Notes: generated from the sequence alone by a model not told the origin. Counted from the stretch's first letter, positions 1 to 7,027 are shown. The stretch is 9,991 bases of DNA from DATAYF01 sp036272735 (GCA_036272735.1 DATAYF010000766.1:1-9991), one strand, 5' to 3'. Numbers and translations are program-made.

Positions 1-692
1 CCATTTCACCCATTGTGCAGCGCGAACGGAAATAGTTCCGTCATTCGTCAAAGGCGCGCCAGAAGCGTGCTGCTGCTTCGAACGGTCCAAAGCCGTGCAT
101 GGGACCGTCCCGTTGTTTGCTCCCACGAGGGTCTTGTTCCAACCCATGATTGCGATATGTCTTCTTTCGATGAAGGACATCGCTGCCCATTATCTCGCGA
201 AGCGCTCGTGGATAGGAAGTATGCCCATCAGTCGTCACTTGCTCGGGAACAGAGCCGACTCCATCGACGGCTTGCTGAAAAAAATGGTTGGCAGCAGCCC
301 TATCTCGCGTCTCGCTGAGACGGGTATCAACCAGATTGCCGTCACGATCAATCGCTCGATACAGGTCACACCATTTTCCATGCACCTTGATGGATGTTTC
401 ATCGACATAGCAAGACTCCCCGGCTTGTCCACGTCGCGCGGGTTCGTCACTGATCCGTTATTCACGCAGCAAACCGCGCTTGCCCGTCTCGGATGACCTC
501 ATGTGTGAAGGGAAAGCCGCGCGCGAAACACATCTCAGCACTGTCACGCAGACTCAATTTGTAGCGCAGCCGTCACAAGACCGCAAGCAGGACACTGTCC
601 GTAGGACATTCCAGAGCGTTGCACGGCGTGCCAGTTCGCTCGTGGAAGATACGGCGACAGTGAGGGCAAGTGAGGGCAGAAGCATGTTGTGT
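1..692 (-). pseudogene. Decayed IS6-family DDE transposase (runs off the left edge)
   Basis: Reading the minus strand and allowing one frame change recovers most of an IS6-type transposase. It begins with an N-terminal zinc-finger-like stretch (TCPHCRRIFHERTGTP, near 626-671), followed by the RLRYKLSLRD segment and then the catalytic core. Catalytic residues are still visible: first D in YVDET (about 394-408), second D in TTDGHTSYPRA, and E in LEQD. The gene is clearly broken. In-frame stops lie at 573-575 (where I expect Trp), 462-464, 447-449 and 41-43. A frameshift lies near 430-447, and the usual HRGIKQR motif reads PRGSKQR. Beyond the stop at 41 the frame still continues as RNYFRSR and leaves the window. 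The longest open piece, 41-385, is therefore a fragment and not a gene. The family call rests on remembered IS6 transposases; exact terminal repeats were not found. Confidence 0.85.
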
Positions 693-704
693 CGCTCACT
701 TATA

Positions 705-756
705 TGCGGGCGCATCAGCACCCGCACTCTTTTCTTATGTATTGCTGCAATACATA
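705..756. repeat. Two hairpins beside the transposase relic
   Basis: TGCGGG (705-710) pairs with CCCGCA (721-726) across 10 nt. Just beyond it is a perfect 21-bp palindrome, 736-756, with 10-bp arms (TATGTATTGC) around a single central base. They sit outside the N-terminal end of the broken transposase and could belong to its element end or be independent. I see no gene in this stretch. Confidence 0.5.
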
Positions 757-786
757 GCATCCCTGGCTGTAAATACAAACTTTAAA

Positions 787-1005
787 CGGCTCATGGCTGA
801 CTTTGGTGAATCGGGAATGGATGAGATTTGACAAAGCTAGTTCTACATCCCTTCAGGAAGAGGGAGCAAGGGATTGCTTCCCATCACGACCTCGTTTCTC
901 TCTCAATACAATCTGACGAGTTCTTCTGGAGAGCAGTGTATCATCCCTTCTCCCCCTCCCATCAATCTCATCCATTCCCGCTTCACCAAAGTCAGCCATG
1001 AGCCG
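787..1005. mobile_element. 219-bp MITE-like element with 42-bp terminal inverted repeats
   Basis: The sequence at 787-828 is repeated in inverted orientation at 964-1005. The 42-bp arms differ at only one position (T at 811 against G in the partner), and pairing continues a few bases inward with a one-base slip. The 135-bp interior has no convincing reading frame; it is rich in CT/AG runs and contains ACATCCCTTC-like and TCATCCCTTC-like direct repeats. Long near-perfect inverted ends with a short non-coding middle are the hallmark of a miniature non-autonomous transposon. An RNA or DNA hairpin with another role is the alternative. I see no clean target-site duplication: the flanks are TTTAAA on the left and ATTTCT on the right. 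The stretch from 693 to 1124 holds this element and the neighbouring hairpins but no gene. Confidence 0.65.
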
Positions 1006-1075
1006 ATTTCTGATGAAGCAATGCGTACTCGTTACAAGCGACTTCGTGTCGCATTTTTATGGGGTCATTATAGCG

Positions 1076-1107
1076 GTTCTTTCTCATGTCAGAGCATGAG
1101 AAAGAAC
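1076..1107 (-). terminator. 13-bp stem-loop just past the last gene of the block
   Basis: GTTCTTTCTCATG (1076-1088) is perfectly complementary to 1095-1107, leaving a six-base loop. It lies 18-49 nt downstream of the stop codon of the MBL-fold gene, where a transcript end would be expected. There is no U-run on the minus-strand side, so it is not a classical intrinsic terminator. It may be a 3'-end-stabilising stem or a factor-assisted terminator. Confidence 0.45.
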
Positions 1108-1124
1108 TGCTGCTTCTCAGCTTA

Positions 1125-2015
1125 TCAGATGCGTGTCGACTCACGGGCAGGAATGAAGATCGAGAAATGGTCGAAGCAAGCCTCTTTGACCGGGTAGTTG
1201 AGGCAGTCAACATTGTCTCGGAAGAATACCTCCCCAGCCAGAAGCCGCTGGAATCCTTCTGCAATCTCATGCAGCAGAGCCGGATGATTCTCGACCCGTA
1301 GGAAGTGACAGACAAAGACGCGCCGTACTGTATCGGCCAATGTTGCCAGTCGGGCCGTCGATTTGGCAAAAGCCTCAACATCCGAGTCTTCAAGCTGTGC
1401 ATAAATCGGGCCAGTATTGATCGTGTCGCCTCCAAACAATAAGCTGTTTTGCTCATCGAATAAGCAAATGCAATCAGGCGAATGCCCCGGTGTGTGCATC
1501 ACTTGCAATCGACGACCACCGAGATCCAAAACATCGCCCTCTTCCAGGAGTTGGGTGGGTATTGTTGGCACAACCTGATACGATGCCGGGTCAAAGCCCT
1601 CTGGCAATGGTCGAATCATGCGCTCGGTGGTAAGCAGATGGAAGTAGATGTCGTCCGCCTCTTTATAAGGTCCCCAGGCCTTCAACATGCGCTGTGTATA
1701 GGCCATGTATTTCTCAGCAAGTTCAGGAGCAGATGGCTGTTGCAGGAGCGGAGCACCAACGCGGTGAATGGCAATCTCCTTAAAGAGACGATTTCCTCCG
1801 GTATGATCGAAATGATAGTGCGAATTCACAACCAGCAAGGGCAGATTGCTTAACTCCTCAGCCACCTTGCGGATGTTGGCAACCCCCAACCCTGTGTCGA
1901 ACAGGATAGCGCTTTTGTTCCCCTGGATGAGAAACGAGTTCACGTGCCCTGGTTCACTGATCAGATGCACGCCGGGGTCCAGTTCCTGAACCTCGAACCA
2001 GGATGTACGAAACAT
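1125..2015 (-). CDS. MBL-fold metallo-hydrolase
   Basis: This 296-residue protein has the metallo-beta-lactamase fold signatures in the right order. An opening strand and LFDTGLG lie near residues 38-44. The zinc-binding HxHxDH motif is SHYHFDHTGG (His66, His68, Asp70, His71), the next ligand His is in HTPGHSPD (174-181), and the bridging Asp is in FGGDT (Asp197). The usual late PGH motif is not obvious; VCHFLRVENH (235-244) is in about the right place and His237 or His244 could serve. There is no signal peptide or membrane segment, so it is probably a cytoplasmic hydrolase. Substrates in this superfamily range from thioesters to lactones, phosphodiesters and cyclic amides, so none can be assigned. 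The ATG at 2015 is preceded by an excellent AAAGGAGG 9 nt away. The gene is last in the minus-strand block, 69 bp after the NCS1 permease, which suggests a role in the same pathway. Confidence 0.85.
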   Translation of the reverse strand: MFRTSWFEVQELDPGVHLISEPGHVNSFLIQGNKSAILFDTGLGVANIRKVAEELSNLPLLVVNSHYHFDHTGGNRLFKEIAIHRVGAPLLQQPSAPELAEKYMAYTQRMLKAWGPYKEADDIYFHLLTTERMIRPLPEGFDPASYQVVPTIPTQLLEEGDVLDLGGRRLQVMHTPGHSPDCICLFDEQNSLLFGGDTINTGPIYAQLEDSDVEAFAKSTARLATLADTVRRVFVCHFLRVENHPALLHEIAEGFQRLLAGEVFFRDNVDCLNYPVKEACFDHFSIFIPARESTRI

Positions 2016-2084
2016 GGTAGGCCCTCCTTTGAATGAAGCGTGAACCGCTTGACCTGCAGCGGTCCGGCGAAACTATATATCGAG

Positions 2085-3560
2085 TTACTTGCCCTCTTGA
2101 GCCGAGACTTGACTGAATATCGCCTCAGATACCTGCCGTCGCGCGAGGAGATAATAAAGTATCCCTGTAATAATCAAGCCGGCAAACAGGCTTAAATCAG
2201 CACCACCCAGGAAACGTGTCGAAATGGGGCTTGACCAGAGGGCCGAATTCGTGACGGCCAAAGCGGCAACGACGCCAATAAGATACACGCCAAGAGCTGG
2301 CCAGTGCCAGCCCTTGCTATACCAGTAAGGACCAGTATTCCAGGTGTGTAACGCTTCAACATCATAGCGACCACGACGCACAAAGTAGTCAACGAGCAGA
2401 ATAGCTGTCCAGGGAGAGAGCAATATGAGTGTAAGCGAGAGCCACTCTGCATAGAGCGACATGAAGTTATACACGAAGACGGCAATACAGGTAAGGGTGG
2501 TAGCAAGTGCACCGACGATACAGACGGCAACCCAGCGTGGCACATAAATGCGTAGAGCCAGTAAGCCAAGCCCGGCAGTATACAGATTCAGGACATTGTT
2601 GGCAATGGCCCCCCAGATGATTACGAACAGGAAGGGCACCAGATACCAGGCAGGAAGGATTTTTGGCAGATTAGCAACCGGGTTAGACATATTGACCAAT
2701 GTAGCAAGCACTGTTCCGCCCAATGTACCGAGAACAGTAGAGACGAGCATACCTAATCCGCTCATCAACGCGATACGCTTCCAACTGGTGCTGGTAGGAA
2801 AATAGCGAGAATAGTCAGAAGCGTAGTTCATCCACGAGAGCGGACCAGCGAAAATAACAGAGAGTGCGAGGAGCCAGGTACCCAGGATCGTACTACCGGC
2901 AAGCACTTTGGATTGTGGGTAAGCCCAGTTCATCTTCGGCAGAACAAAGAACATGAGACCCAGAATAAGCAGAGCCGAGATCGCGGCGAATATGCGCTCA
3001 GAGGCAACAACTGTGGCGTGCCCAAACAAAGCGATCACTATTTGCGCCGCCAAAATGATCGCTACAGATACGATTTGCACAGCTAAACCGGTGCCCAGTC
3101 CAACGACACCCGCCAGTTGGATAAGCGCGAATACAGCCAGCACCGAATTGACCGCTACCCAACCAGAAGCTGCCAGCCAGCTCACAGCAGCAGCTATATA
3201 GTTGCCATTCAGCCCAAACGCAGCACGTGTGTTGACGATCGTCGCTGTTGCGGTGCGCGGTCCCAAGATACCACAGAAAGCGAACACAATTGCGCCCAAG
3301 ACACTGCCAACAATGCCAGCTGCAATAGCTTGCCAGATGCCCAGGCCGAAGAGGATGGTAAGAGAACCGGTCGTAAGGGCAAGATAGTTGAAATTCCCTC
3401 CAAACCAGGTCCAGAAGAGCTCTCCAGGTTTGCCGTGGCGGTGTTCCGGGGGGATAGGGTCCAGTCCGTGAATCTCAATGCCAAAAATAGGATCAACAGC
3501 TGTGATCTCGCTCTCTCCAGCCAGATGGTGGTGATCAGCCTGTTGTTGAGTCTGTTGCAT
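2085..3560 (-). CDS. NCS1-family permease (cytosine/purine/allantoin type)
   Basis: This 491-residue, very hydrophobic protein has about twelve membrane spans. The cytoplasmic N-terminus is polar and ends in a family-typical stretch, IPPEHRHGKPGELFWTWFGG (residues 36-55), followed by NFNYLALTTGSL. GPRTATATIVNTRAAFG and WLAASGWVAVNS are also typical of nucleobase-cation-symport-1 carriers. NCS1 proteins move cytosine, purines, uracil, thiamine, allantoin, hydantoins and similar small N-rich rings with H+ or Na+. Substrate cannot be read from the sequence. The length fits the family and no break is seen. The ATG at 3560 has AAGGAGG nine bases upstream. It lies 108 bp after the cysteine hydrolase and 69 bp before the MBL gene, so the three are probably co-transcribed. 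The pairing with an isochorismatase-fold hydrolase suggests import of a cyclic or ureido nitrogen compound that is then hydrolysed. Confidence 0.88.
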   Translation of the reverse strand: MQQTQQQADHHHLAGESEITAVDPIFGIEIHGLDPIPPEHRHGKPGELFWTWFGGNFNYLALTTGSLTILFGLGIWQAIAAGIVGSVLGAIVFAFCGILGPRTATATIVNTRAAFGLNGNYIAAAVSWLAASGWVAVNSVLAVFALIQLAGVVGLGTGLAVQIVSVAIILAAQIVIALFGHATVVASERIFAAISALLILGLMFFVLPKMNWAYPQSKVLAGSTILGTWLLALSVIFAGPLSWMNYASDYSRYFPTSTSWKRIALMSGLGMLVSTVLGTLGGTVLATLVNMSNPVANLPKILPAWYLVPFLFVIIWGAIANNVLNLYTAGLGLLALRIYVPRWVAVCIVGALATTLTCIAVFVYNFMSLYAEWLSLTLILLSPWTAILLVDYFVRRGRYDVEALHTWNTGPYWYSKGWHWPALGVYLIGVVAALAVTNSALWSSPISTRFLGGADLSLFAGLIITGILYYLLARRQVSEAIFSQVSAQEGK

Positions 3561-3633
3561 TGCCAGTCGCCTCCTTGTTATCGATTTTAAAAATCAACGT
3601 CTTTTGTTCGCTGTTGCGTGTATTATTGAGGAT

Positions 3634-3650
3634 ACCTCTATCGGAGAGGT
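3634..3650. repeat. Small hairpin between cysteine hydrolase and NCS1 permease
   Basis: ACCTCT (3634-3639) pairs with AGAGGT (3645-3650) around a five-base loop, and GGA/TCC flanks can extend the stem with a bulge on the minus-strand RNA. It sits 19 bp after the stop of the cysteine hydrolase. There is no T-run, so it is more likely an RNA-processing or stability stem than a terminator. Confidence 0.4.
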
Positions 3651-3668
3651 CCCCCGTGGATGCATCCA

Positions 3669-4361
3669 TCACTTTGGTAAAGAGCGAGTCTCTTCAACAA
3701 ACCAGCGGTGATCTAGCAGTTCCTCCTGAGATGCGACCCTCCAATCCGTAATGGGAGCCTCTGTATTCCTCATGAGCCGTTCTAACTCGTTTATCACCTC
3801 GGCGGAAGAACGAACGGCACCGTGTTGCAGATATTCAATTGCATCCAGTGTGGCTTCATGGGCTTTGTCGGAAGATCCTGCCACGCAGTCCTCCAGGACC
3901 CGGACTACATATCCATACTGATGTGCGTCAACAGCAGTGTAATGCACGCAGACGTCGGTGATTTGGCCTGTCAGGATCACAGTGTCGATGCGGAGTTCGC
4001 GGAGGAGCAAATCAAGATCGGTCCCAAAGAATCCACTGTATCGGCGTTTCTGGATTAACCATTCTCCATTTATGGGAGCCAATGGCTCGAAGAGCTCTAC
4101 CTCTGGAGTTCCCTCCAAATTATGCACCGTTTCATTTCCATCGAGTTCCCGTCCGTAATCCACAAGTTCCTTTCTGTGAATCTCCTGCAGATGAATGATG
4201 GGAATATCTGCCTCTCTGGCCTTTTCGAGAACTGGAATGGTGTTCAGGTTGGATTGATGATGATTTTCGCACGCAATGGGCGGTCCCGCTTGCTGATCAA
4301 CTAAAATGAGCGAAAAGCGACCATAGAGCACAGGAATATGCTTGTGATACACGAATGCCAT
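3669..4361 (-). CDS. Isochorismatase-fold cysteine hydrolase
   Basis: Starting at 4361 gives 230 residues with the cysteine-hydrolase triad in place: Asp22 in LILVDQQ, Lys105 in WLIQKRRYSGF, and Cys138 in TGQITDVCVHYTA. The GQ-ITDVC loop is typical of the nicotinamidase/N-carbamoylsarcosine amidase/ureidoacrylate hydrolase superfamily. These enzymes cleave amide or ureido C-N bonds through a thioacyl intermediate; the exact substrate cannot be told. The reading frame extends to 4457, but only the ATG at 4361 has a strong ribosome site (GGGAGGA, 4368-4374), and the fold begins directly after it. The C-terminal 35 or so residues (beginning near EAPITDWR) extend beyond the core fold. It lies between the GdmH-like gene (188 bp upstream, with strong secondary structure in the gap) and the NCS1 permease. 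A ureido- or carbamoyl-compound hydrolase would suit the neighbours; that is inference. Confidence 0.88.
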   Translation of the reverse strand: MAFVYHKHIPVLYGRFSLILVDQQAGPPIACENHHQSNLNTIPVLEKAREADIPIIHLQEIHRKELVDYGRELDGNETVHNLEGTPEVELFEPLAPINGEWLIQKRRYSGFFGTDLDLLLRELRIDTVILTGQITDVCVHYTAVDAHQYGYVVRVLEDCVAGSSDKAHEATLDAIEYLQHGAVRSSAEVINELERLMRNTEAPITDWRVASQEELLDHRWFVEETRSLPK

Positions 4362-4367
4362 TTGAAG

Positions 4368-4374
4368 TCCTCCC
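4368..4374 (-). promoter_or_regulatory. Ribosome binding site that sets the cysteine-hydrolase start
   Basis: GGGAGGA on the minus strand lies 6 nt before the ATG at 4361. The upstream in-frame ATGs (4457, 4409 and others) lack such a site, so the shorter protein is preferred. Confidence 0.7.
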
Positions 4375-4392
4375 ATAGTTTTTTGACTTATG

Positions 4393-4515
4393 ACCAGGGT
4401 TTCAGCCATTTTGAAAAAGGACCCATCAAAAGTGAGAATGAGTAGCCTGGCAAGCATCTCCCAAAACCACTTTTATCCTTCGTGCGTCCTTGTTTTAAAT
4501 GGCTGACTCCCTGGT
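4393..4515. repeat. 123-bp inverted-repeat element between the GdmH-like and cysteine hydrolase genes
   Basis: Positions 4393-4411 and 4497-4515 form an inverted repeat with 17 of 19 bases matching (core TCAGCCATTT and ACCAGGG). Inward the pairing continues imperfectly: AGGAC near 4418-4422 pairs with GTCCT near 4486-4490, and AAAAGTG (4428-4434) with CACTTTT (4468-4474). The whole unit can fold into one long, bulged hairpin in the mRNA. It may be a small MITE-like insertion or an RNA element that separates expression of the genes on either side. It contains no plausible gene. Confidence 0.5.
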
Positions 4516-4534
4516 GATACCCTTGTATCCCAGC

Positions 4535-4556
4535 GCTTTAGCGCAAGCGCTAAAGC
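4535..4556 (-). terminator. Stem-loop spanning the GdmH-like stop codon
   Basis: GCTTTAGCGC (4535-4544) pairs perfectly with GCGCTAAAGC (4547-4556) around two bases, and the stop codon of the ureohydrolase (4550-4552) lies inside the stem. No U-run follows on the minus strand. It could be a weak or factor-dependent terminator, or a stem that limits read-through into the cysteine hydrolase gene. Confidence 0.4.
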
Positions 4557-5644
4557 TTGTTGTGAGCAACCAGCGTCGCCAGCGTGTCAACGATCACACG
4601 CAGCGCCATCAGCGCGGTTGTGTCGCTTACGTCGTACGGCGGCGAAACTTCTACGACCTCCATCGCACAGAGACCTTCCCTGGCGATAAGCTGTACCAGC
4701 TTGAGAGCCTCACGAGGTGTAAAGCCGCCGGGCTCAGGCCACCCGGTGCCAGGAACAAAGCCAGCATCGAGGCTATCAATATCAAAGCTCAGATACACCG
4801 CTTTGGCATTCTTCCAGGCCAGGTCCAAAGCGATCTCTGCAACCTTCTCAATGCCGAGACGCTCCACATCACCCATACTGATCACATTCGTTTTGCGTTC
4901 ACGCCCAACTTTCACGCCAGCGCGCGGAACCTGCCAGCCACCGATACCGACTTGCACCAGATTGCTCGGAGGTGCATTGGGAATGTCGGTGGCATGAAAC
5001 CAGGGTGTGGTGTGCATGCGCTCATCCATATCTGTTTCCTGGATGTCGATATGACGATCAATGTGAATGATGCCAATATTGCCGTCCACGTGGGGCGCGA
5101 TACCACGAATATTCGGATAGCCTAGCGAGTGGTCGCCACCAATCAGTACAGGAAACGTGCCACTGCTAAAGACGTGAGAGACGGCAAGGGCAATCTGATC
5201 AAAGCTTTTCTCAATATTCGCCGGGATCACAAAAACATCGCCGATATCGGCAATCCTCAGGCTTTCCCGCAGATCCACGCCCAGCTCGAAATTGTAGGAT
5301 GTGTAGAGGGCTGAAATGCGCCGCACGGCCTGTGGACCAAAGCGTGTTCCCGCGCGGTACGTTGTTCCTGTGTCCAGAGGTTCTCCCAAAATGGCGACAT
5401 CATATTCCCCAACCTTGCGCACATCCTCAAGGAACGGCGCTTTCAGGAAGGTATTAATACCGGCGAAGTGGGGTAATTCCCCACGGCTGAAGAGGGAAAT
5501 GGTGCGATCTTTAATGCTTGGCGCGGCCTGCAAACCGTACTCAAGCGAGCGTGCAATTTCCTCGTCCCCACGTGTAGTAGGGATCTCCGCTTCCAGGTGG
5601 ACGGATTTCATGCCGTCAAAGTTGTTCAACAGTTCACTACTCAT
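4550..5644 (-). CDS. Ureohydrolase, probable Ni-dependent guanidine hydrolase (GdmH-like)
   Basis: This 364-residue arginase/agmatinase-fold enzyme keeps all binuclear-metal ligands: His172 in GGDHS, Asp196, His198 and Asp200 in DRHID, and Asp288 and Asp290 in SFDIDSLD. A default annotation would be agmatinase. Several features instead match, from memory, the cyanobacterial guanidine hydrolase GdmH (Synechocystis Sll1077). These are QETDMDERMHTTPWFHA after the DxHxD site, GIGGWQVPR (233-241), an N-terminal extension of about 60 residues before the fold, and Trp302 in VPGTGWPEPGG, where agmatinases usually have a small residue. GdmH converts guanidine to urea and ammonia with Ni2+. Direct adjacency to a Ni-chaperone-like GTPase supports a nickel enzyme. 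The frame is open upstream to 5890, but the ATG at 5644 has GGAG about 6 nt before it and avoids a nonsense-looking N-terminus that overlaps the GTPase gene. Methylguanidine or another guanidino compound remains possible as substrate. Confidence 0.82.
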   Translation of the reverse strand: MSSELLNNFDGMKSVHLEAEIPTTRGDEEIARSLEYGLQAAPSIKDRTISLFSRGELPHFAGINTFLKAPFLEDVRKVGEYDVAILGEPLDTGTTYRAGTRFGPQAVRRISALYTSYNFELGVDLRESLRIADIGDVFVIPANIEKSFDQIALAVSHVFSSGTFPVLIGGDHSLGYPNIRGIAPHVDGNIGIIHIDRHIDIQETDMDERMHTTPWFHATDIPNAPPSNLVQVGIGGWQVPRAGVKVGRERKTNVISMGDVERLGIEKVAEIALDLAWKNAKAVYLSFDIDSLDAGFVPGTGWPEPGGFTPREALKLVQLIAREGLCAMEVVEVSPPYDVSDTTALMALRVIVDTLATLVAHNKL

Positions 5645-5697
5645 GGTATACTCCATTCTTTGCTTGTAAGACTCTTTGCGAACGTTTTTCCTGCCTG

Positions 5698-5745
5698 TGG
5701 TGGCAAGGGACCACCATGTCCCTGGTAGAGAGCTAGCAACTCTAC
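5698..5745 (-). promoter_or_regulatory. Mutually exclusive small hairpins before the GdmH-like gene
   Basis: In the 97-bp gap after the GTPase gene, AGGGAC (5706-5711) can pair with GTCCCT (5718-5723). TGGTGG (5698-5703) can instead pair with CCACCA (5711-5716), and the two stems overlap so only one can form. A third stem, GTAGAG (5725-5730) with CTCTAC (5740-5745), overlaps the GTPase stop codon. Such alternatives occur in translational switches, but the stems are only six base pairs and I recognise no known riboswitch here. Confidence 0.25.
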
Positions 5746-6983
5746 ACACTCTCGCCGCGCTGCCAGAGCATGTGTTCCTGCCAGTAATGATGCGTTTTCG
5801 CAATGGCCGTAATGACGTTCTTAATCTCCGCTTTGAGTTGAAAGCCTGGTCCAGCTGGCAAGTACAACTTGCTCTCATCGCGACGCACACTCACATTTTC
5901 GGCAAGAATGGCCTGTTGCAGCCAGATTGCCATCATTTCATCCTCGCACTCCACACCAACCCAACCAGGAATAGCGCTGTGTAACGTCGTGAGGCCGGTC
6001 ACCAGCGAAATACCTCGTTCGATCTCGGCCACAACCTGTGCATATGCATCGGGATCGCTCCTCGCTTCCGCAGGTGAGACTGGCTCCAGGAGTGTGCCAC
6101 GATGAGGAGGACCACCAATCGCGGCCAGGTCACAAAAATCTGTCCACAACTGATCCCAGGCAACCTCTCCATCATCGGTGTAACGCAGTGGAGCGGCAGA
6201 CATCGGTGCAGAACTGAGAGGCTTTTTACGCATGGCAGGATTAAAGTGCGTGTGTGCCCCTCGGGACATTTTGTAGCGCCAGAACCATTGCTCTTCAATC
6301 AGCGCAGGTTGATCCTTTCCGGTTGTGCGCTCCTCTGCAGGCTGCCGGAGAGAGGGTTCCTCCACTCGGAATAAGCATAGTTCTAGCCAGCGAACGACCT
6401 CGTCAAGTCCAGTGTCTCCTTGAAGATTGGTAAAAACGAATGGTCGATCACCCCGCTGTTGACGTATTTCCTCCGCCAGCTCGGCAAGAGAGATTCCGAG
6501 GTAGGGAGCGAGATCGGCCTTGTTCAGTATCAGCAGGTCCGAGTGGACAAGGCCGGTTCCTCCCCTACAAATGACCTCTTTTCCACTGGCAATATCCACC
6601 ACATAGACGGTCTTATCTACCAGTTCGGCATTGAATACTGCTGTCAGGTCGTTGCCTCCATGCTCCACGAAGACAAGCTCTAGATCAGGTATCCCTCCCA
6701 GTTCGGAGATGGCTGCTACTTGCGCAATACTCCTGATATGTTCCTGTGGCAATATCCCCTGCTGTAGTAAAAACGCAGCATCTTTCGTCAAACCAGGCGT
6801 ATTGACAGGGCCAGCGCAGGAGGACCAGAGGCTATTTCCCAGGTTCTCGACCGTGGCAACAGCGAGATTGTACGCGGGCCAGAGCCATTTGCTCAGTCCA
6901 TGAATAAGCAGCGTTTTGCCACTGCCAATCGGGCCCGCAATACTGACTCTGAGCGGTTGTTTGCAAGGTGTAGTAGGCATCAT
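5742..6983 (-). CDS. UreG-like GTPase with an unrecognised C-terminal domain; probable metallochaperone
   Basis: Residues 11-205 of this 413-residue protein are a SIMIBI-class GTPase of the UreG/HypB kind: P-loop GPIGSGKT (17-24), VFVEHGGNDLTAVF (104-117, compare UreG FVESGGDNLSATF), KTVYVVD, and NKADLAPYLG (154-163). The distance from P-loop to VFVE equals that remembered for Klebsiella UreG, but the segment that should hold the nickel-binding Cys-Pro-His and the TNDIYTKED motif is replaced by unrelated sequence (about 45-92). Residues 210-413 match no domain I can name. They are His-rich, with RGAHTHFNP (241-249), GGPPHRG (290-296), AENVSVRRD (361-369), LPAGPGF (375-381) and THHYWQEH (397-404). 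UreG is only about 205 residues, so this looks like a fusion. The start at 6983 follows GGAAAGG; ATG at 6980 is the alternative, and the open frame to 7100 overlaps the permease gene. It lies 44 bp after the permease and 97 bp before the GdmH-like gene, suggesting Ni loading of that enzyme. Confidence 0.85.
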   Translation of the reverse strand: MMPTTPCKQPLRVSIAGPIGSGKTLLIHGLSKWLWPAYNLAVATVENLGNSLWSSCAGPVNTPGLTKDAAFLLQQGILPQEHIRSIAQVAAISELGGIPDLELVFVEHGGNDLTAVFNAELVDKTVYVVDIASGKEVICRGGTGLVHSDLLILNKADLAPYLGISLAELAEEIRQQRGDRPFVFTNLQGDTGLDEVVRWLELCLFRVEEPSLRQPAEERTTGKDQPALIEEQWFWRYKMSRGAHTHFNPAMRKKPLSSAPMSAAPLRYTDDGEVAWDQLWTDFCDLAAIGGPPHRGTLLEPVSPAEARSDPDAYAQVVAEIERGISLVTGLTTLHSAIPGWVGVECEDEMMAIWLQQAILAENVSVRRDESKLYLPAGPGFQLKAEIKNVITAIAKTHHYWQEHMLWQRGESV

Positions 6984-7027
6984 CTGATAGGCCTTTCCGT
7001 GTGCAGGGTTGATCCCGCGGATACGCT

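Noticed and set aside
1067..1072. Perfect TATAAT on the minus strand past the MBL gene
   Set aside because: The nearest -35-like CTGACA is only 14 bp away, inside the stem-loop, and no gene follows downstream.
4499..5125. 208-residue plus-strand reading frame
   Set aside because: It lies entirely opposite the GdmH-like gene and shows no domain; it is a shadow of that gene.
5645..5890. Longer N-terminus for the GdmH-like protein
   Set aside because: It overlaps the GTPase gene, is Arg/Ser/Cys-rich and low quality, while ATG 5644 has a good ribosome site.
5742..6983. Urease operon (UreG)
   Set aside because: No ureA/B/C, ureD, ureE or ureF is nearby, the CPH motif is missing and the protein is twice the size of UreG, so the name ureG was not used.
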